A stretch of 64,000 nt of DNA. It comes from Parapedobacter defluvii. GTDB lineage: Bacteria > Bacteroidota > Bacteroidia > Sphingobacteriales > Sphingobacteriaceae. Position numbers and translations under genes: made by a program. Under the pieces are notes generated by a model. The model searched no databases. It was not told the origin of the DNA and saw nothing but the letters and a program-made list of their open reading frames with translations. Position 1 is the stretch's first letter; each line of letters opens with the position of its first letter. Shown piece after piece: positions 61,247 to 64,000 of this stretch. Location: NCBI RefSeq assembly GCF_014642075.1, contig NZ_BMIK01000019.1, positions 1-64,000 on the forward strand. Direction: 5' to 3'.

Positions 61247-62446
61247 TTGGACCAACATATTGCCTATTTACTAGCTCAATACAAGGCAGGACGCTGTACA
61301 ATGGAGGAACTCAGCGAGCTGCAACAGCTTTTCGAATCGGAAACGCACCGGGAAGTATTGGAATCAGCGCTGATGAAGATGCTGCAGGAGAAAGGGGAAG
61401 CCCATCCATCCGTAGAACAAGCGTTAGCCCGTGTGCTACAGCATACGGACCGCCGATTGTATGCACAATCGCCACTCAATGAGCTCAAATCAAAATCACG
61501 GAGCATCCAAAAGAGCGTAGTACACATCAATAACCGTTGGATAGCAGTGGCTGCCGCACTGCTACTGTGCGGTACAATAGGGTACTTCATCTGGCAGTAT
61601 GAAAACCAGCCACAAGATACAGCCACGGTGGCACAGTCAAGTGCGCCTATCCAGCCGGCAAGCGGCAAAGCTACGCTGATGCTTCCCGACGGCCGGGTAA
61701 TCAACCTCGGTAGCAATGGAAAGATTACGACCTTGGATATGGTCGAAGAAACAAAAGACCGTGTGATTTACCACTTGAATGACCAAGCTAAATCTAACAT
61801 ACCTCAACTGCACACCATCGCCACGCCAAGGGGTGGCACTTACCAGGTGCAGCTGGCCGATGGTACGGAAGTATGGCTGAATGCCGCTTCATCCATTACC
61901 TTCCCCACACGGTTTACGGGAGAGACAAGGGAAATCGAGATACAAGGTGAGGTCTTTATACAAGTAACCCCTCATAAAAATAGGCCGTTTTTGGTGCATA
62001 CTGGCAGCCAGACAATCGAGGTGCTTGGTACGGCTTTCAATATTTCGGCATATGCCGACCAGCGGGAAATAACCACGGCCCTGGTAGAAGGCGGGCTGCG
62101 TGTCATCGATGGCGGCAACTCGGTACGGCTTACACCGGGTGAAATGGCCATCAATACACGAGGGAGCAGGCCCACGCTCGTGAAGGAAAAAGCAGATCTG
62201 GACCGGATACTGGCCTGGCGGAACGGTATTTTCCGATACAATGGTCAACCGATCGAAGACATTATGGCCGAAGTGGGGAGATGGTATGACGTAGACGTAC
62301 GGTTTGAGGGCGACGTATTCGCAAAACGCTTTGCCGGCGAAATATCACGGTTCCAAAACGTTACAGACGTGCTGGATATCATCGCGCTTACCGGCTCGGT
62401 TAACATTAAATTGGAAGGGAGGGAAATTATAGTAAAACCGCGCTGA
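61247..62446 (+). CDS. FecR-family anti-sigma factor
   Basis: 399 aa from TTG 61247; no ATG or GTG fits the family start 'DQHIAYLLAQYKAGRC'. Cytoplasmic N-terminal anti-sigma part, one membrane segment ('WIAVAAALLLCGTIGYFIW', residues 100-118), then the periplasmic FecR domain ('TPRGGTYQVQLADGTEVWLNAASS', in part) and DUF4974 ('NGQPIEDIMAEVGRWYDVDV', in part). Relays the signal from the receptor STN domain downstream to the ECF sigma. Confidence 0.93.
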   Translation: MDQHIAYLLAQYKAGRCTMEELSELQQLFESETHREVLESALMKMLQEKGEAHPSVEQALARVLQHTDRRLYAQSPLNELKSKSRSIQKSVVHINNRWIAVAAALLLCGTIGYFIWQYENQPQDTATVAQSSAPIQPASGKATLMLPDGRVINLGSNGKITTLDMVEETKDRVIYHLNDQAKSNIPQLHTIATPRGGTYQVQLADGTEVWLNAASSITFPTRFTGETREIEIQGEVFIQVTPHKNRPFLVHTGSQTIEVLGTAFNISAYADQREITTALVEGGLRVIDGGNSVRLTPGEMAINTRGSRPTLVKEKADLDRILAWRNGIFRYNGQPIEDIMAEVGRWYDVDVRFEGDVFAKRFAGEISRFQNVTDVLDIIALTGSVNIKLEGREIIVKPR

Positions 62447-62563
62447 AATCTGAAAATTGAGGAGAAAAATACCTGAGGCGATAGCAGCGCCCCAGGTAAG
62501 ATGTGGGTGCCTTACCCACATTGATCAATAACCGTATTAGAAACTATATTAATCAATTATCAA

Positions 62564-64000
62564 ATGTATAAAAATTTATGTGCATTTAGATGGGGTAGCT
62601 ATGCCTCAACGAAACTGATCATCATCATGAAATTAATAGCCTTGCTGATTCCCTTGTTCGTCCTCAAATCGTATGGTACTTCGATTGCCCAGCAAGTCTC
62701 CATCCAAGTGAAGAATGCGACGCTCGAAGAGGTGATCGCCAGGCTAAGACCGCAAACTCCCTATAAATTCTACTATGACGTAGACATGATCAAAAAGGCT
62801 AATCCGCTCACGCTGGATATCGTAAACACAACCCTTGAAAACGCGCTGGAAAAATGCTTCGAAGGACAGCCTCTTTATTACTCCATCCGAAAGGGCATCG
62901 TGGTCATTCATCCGCGCGGAAAAGAGGCAACACCAGCGGCGTCCGAACCCGCTCTCCAACAGCAGACCGTGCGCGGTACCGTGCTGGACGAAAACCGCCA
63001 GCCACTGGAGGGGGTGAACATAAAGGTAAAAAATACGTCTGCCACCGCATTTACCGGCCGGAATGGCACGTTTGAAATTGCAGCAGATGGCACGCAAAAC
63101 ACGCTCGTCTTTTCTTACCTCGGATACCGCACGCAAGAGCAAGTGATCGTAGGAGACGAGCAGGATTTGCTCGTACGTATGGAACCTGAGGAAAAGGATA
63201 TAGAAGAAGTGGTGGTGGTTGGATATGGTACACAGCTGAAGCGCGATGTAACAGGTGCAATCACGTCCATCAAGGCGAAAGACCTGCGCGAACGGCCGGT
63301 TACCAGTGTGCGCCAGATGTTGCTTGGCAGGGGTGCCGGCGTATATGTAACAAACAACGGCAACAGGCCCGGAAACGAAGCAACGGTGCTCATCCGTGGC
63401 AGAAGGTCTTTCAATGCGGGTAACGATCCGCTCTACGTCATAGACGGCATACCGATAAACGGCGGATTCAACGATATCAATCCGGATGATGTCGCGTCTA
63501 TCGAAATCCTTAAAGATGCTTCAGCGGTTGCCATCTACGGATCGCGGGGCGCTAACGGCGTGGTATTGATCACCACGAAACGCGGCGTATCCGGAGAGCC
63601 GTCCATCCGCTACAATGCATACTTCGGGCTGTCCAATCCCGTGCGCTATATCGACGTGATGGACGGTAATGCTTTTGCCGAGTACAAACGCGAATCACGC
63701 AGGGCATACGGACGGTACGATGACAGCGACCCCGAAGCGGACACCAAACTTTTTGAGCCTATTGAACTCGAAATGCTCCAACGCGGGCAATATACCGACT
63801 GGCAGCGTCTATTGGTGCAAAATGGCCAGCGGCAAAACCACGAGCTGAATATATCCGGTGGCAGTGATAAAACCAATTATTCCGTATCATTGGGTTACTT
63901 CAATGAAAAGGGATACCTGCCGGGGCAGTATTTTACGCGCTATACATCGCGTATTAACCTGGATCAGGAAATCGGCCGGCGCATTAAATTTGGTCTCTCC
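62564..64000 (+). CDS. SusC/RagA receptor with STN domain (partial)
   Basis: Starts at ATG 62564 and runs off the window; about 479 codons are seen. An additional hydrophobic signal from 'MKLIALLIPLFVLKSYG'. STN domain ('VKNATLEEVIARLRPQTPYKFYYD', in part, residues 45-115), CarboxypepD_reg-like domain ('GTVLDENRQPLEGVNIKVK'), TonB-dependent plug ('DPLYVIDGIPINGGFND', 'GSRGANGVVLITTKRG'). Presence of STN fits a receptor that signals to FecR and the ECF sigma encoded just upstream. SusD should follow beyond the edge. Confidence 0.94.
   Translation, partial: MYKNLCAFRWGSYASTKLIIIMKLIALLIPLFVLKSYGTSIAQQVSIQVKNATLEEVIARLRPQTPYKFYYDVDMIKKANPLTLDIVNTTLENALEKCFEGQPLYYSIRKGIVVIHPRGKEATPAASEPALQQQTVRGTVLDENRQPLEGVNIKVKNTSATAFTGRNGTFEIAADGTQNTLVFSYLGYRTQEQVIVGDEQDLLVRMEPEEKDIEEVVVVGYGTQLKRDVTGAITSIKAKDLRERPVTSVRQMLLGRGAGVYVTNNGNRPGNEATVLIRGRRSFNAGNDPLYVIDGIPINGGFNDINPDDVASIEILKDASAVAIYGSRGANGVVLITTKRGVSGEPSIRYNAYFGLSNPVRYIDVMDGNAFAEYKRESRRAYGRYDDSDPEADTKLFEPIELEMLQRGQYTDWQRLLVQNGQRQNHELNISGGSDKTNYSVSLGYFNEKGYLPGQYFTRYTSRINLDQEIGRRIKFGLS

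Noticed and set aside
1-64000. CRISPR arrays, tRNA, rRNA, transposase genes
   Set aside because: I looked for repeat-spacer patterns, tRNA T-loops and DDE/HUH motifs and found none that stand up.

Overview
This window comes from a Bacteroidota chromosome, most likely Sphingobacteriaceae (Olivibacter, Parapedobacter or Pedobacter-like). The evidence is three SusC/SusD-type systems, a FecR/ECF-sigma pair, promoters of the TTTG-N19-TAnnTTTG type, a SusC protein that opens with the usual 'MYKNL...' leader and STN domain, and DUF5675, GxGYxYP and DUF1016 families. The genus is inference. I saw no rRNA, tRNA, CRISPR array or intact transposase.

Positions 1-16.5 kb are a scrambled defence and accessory zone. 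Intact genes are a beta-propeller lipoprotein, a caspase-family protease coupled to an LpxR-like outer-membrane protein, a histidine phosphatase, DinD, a PLD/DEAD/DUF3427 helicase overlapping a NUDIX hydrolase, and a Fic protein. Around them lie broken genes (RecG/AlbA-like, three KilA-N fragments, S41 peptidase, ParB-like, HNH endonuclease). Several segments are present twice, including a ~412-bp block at 2865-3276 and 15017-15430 whose two copies share the same frameshift. Two palindromic elements (about 28-111 and 16604-16690) have conserved flanks and core but different, self-complementary arms.

Positions 17-33.4 kb hold a complete DNA phosphorothioation (Dnd) locus. dndA is on the + strand. 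On the - strand, in transcription order, are a GIY-YIG-like protein, a DUF1016/YhcG nuclease, a PLD-helicase, a 66-aa protein, an SMC-like ATPase, a 150-aa protein, a four-TM membrane protein, dndB, a 965-aa HTH-HNH-STAND-TPR protein, dndC, dndD and dndE. Most junctions are overlaps or gaps of 2-12 bp. The modification genes put sulfur into the DNA backbone. The helicase/ATPase group is the likely restriction arm. The HTH-HNH-STAND-TPR protein inserted between dndC and dndB, in an AT-rich stretch, is the most unusual element here.

Positions 34.3-47.3 kb hold a SusC-SusD-thioredoxin operon behind a leader rich in inverted repeats. They also hold a redox-flavoured group (MauE fused to a Cys-containing tail, and a CPPC single-TM protein), a CRP/FNR-type regulator, a membrane LytTR-like protein, and a compact phage-like cluster (DUF5675 and small membrane proteins) ending in a terminator buried in the neighbouring gene.

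Positions 47.5-60.3 kb hold a polysaccharide-utilization-type locus on the - strand: kelch/TM/DNA-binding regulator, LamG lipoprotein, SusC, SusD, GxGYxYP putative glycosidase and a small lipoprotein, with a Gfo/Idh/MocA oxidoreductase upstream. Positions 60.6-64 kb hold an ECF sigma, its FecR anti-sigma and a SusC receptor that runs off the end.
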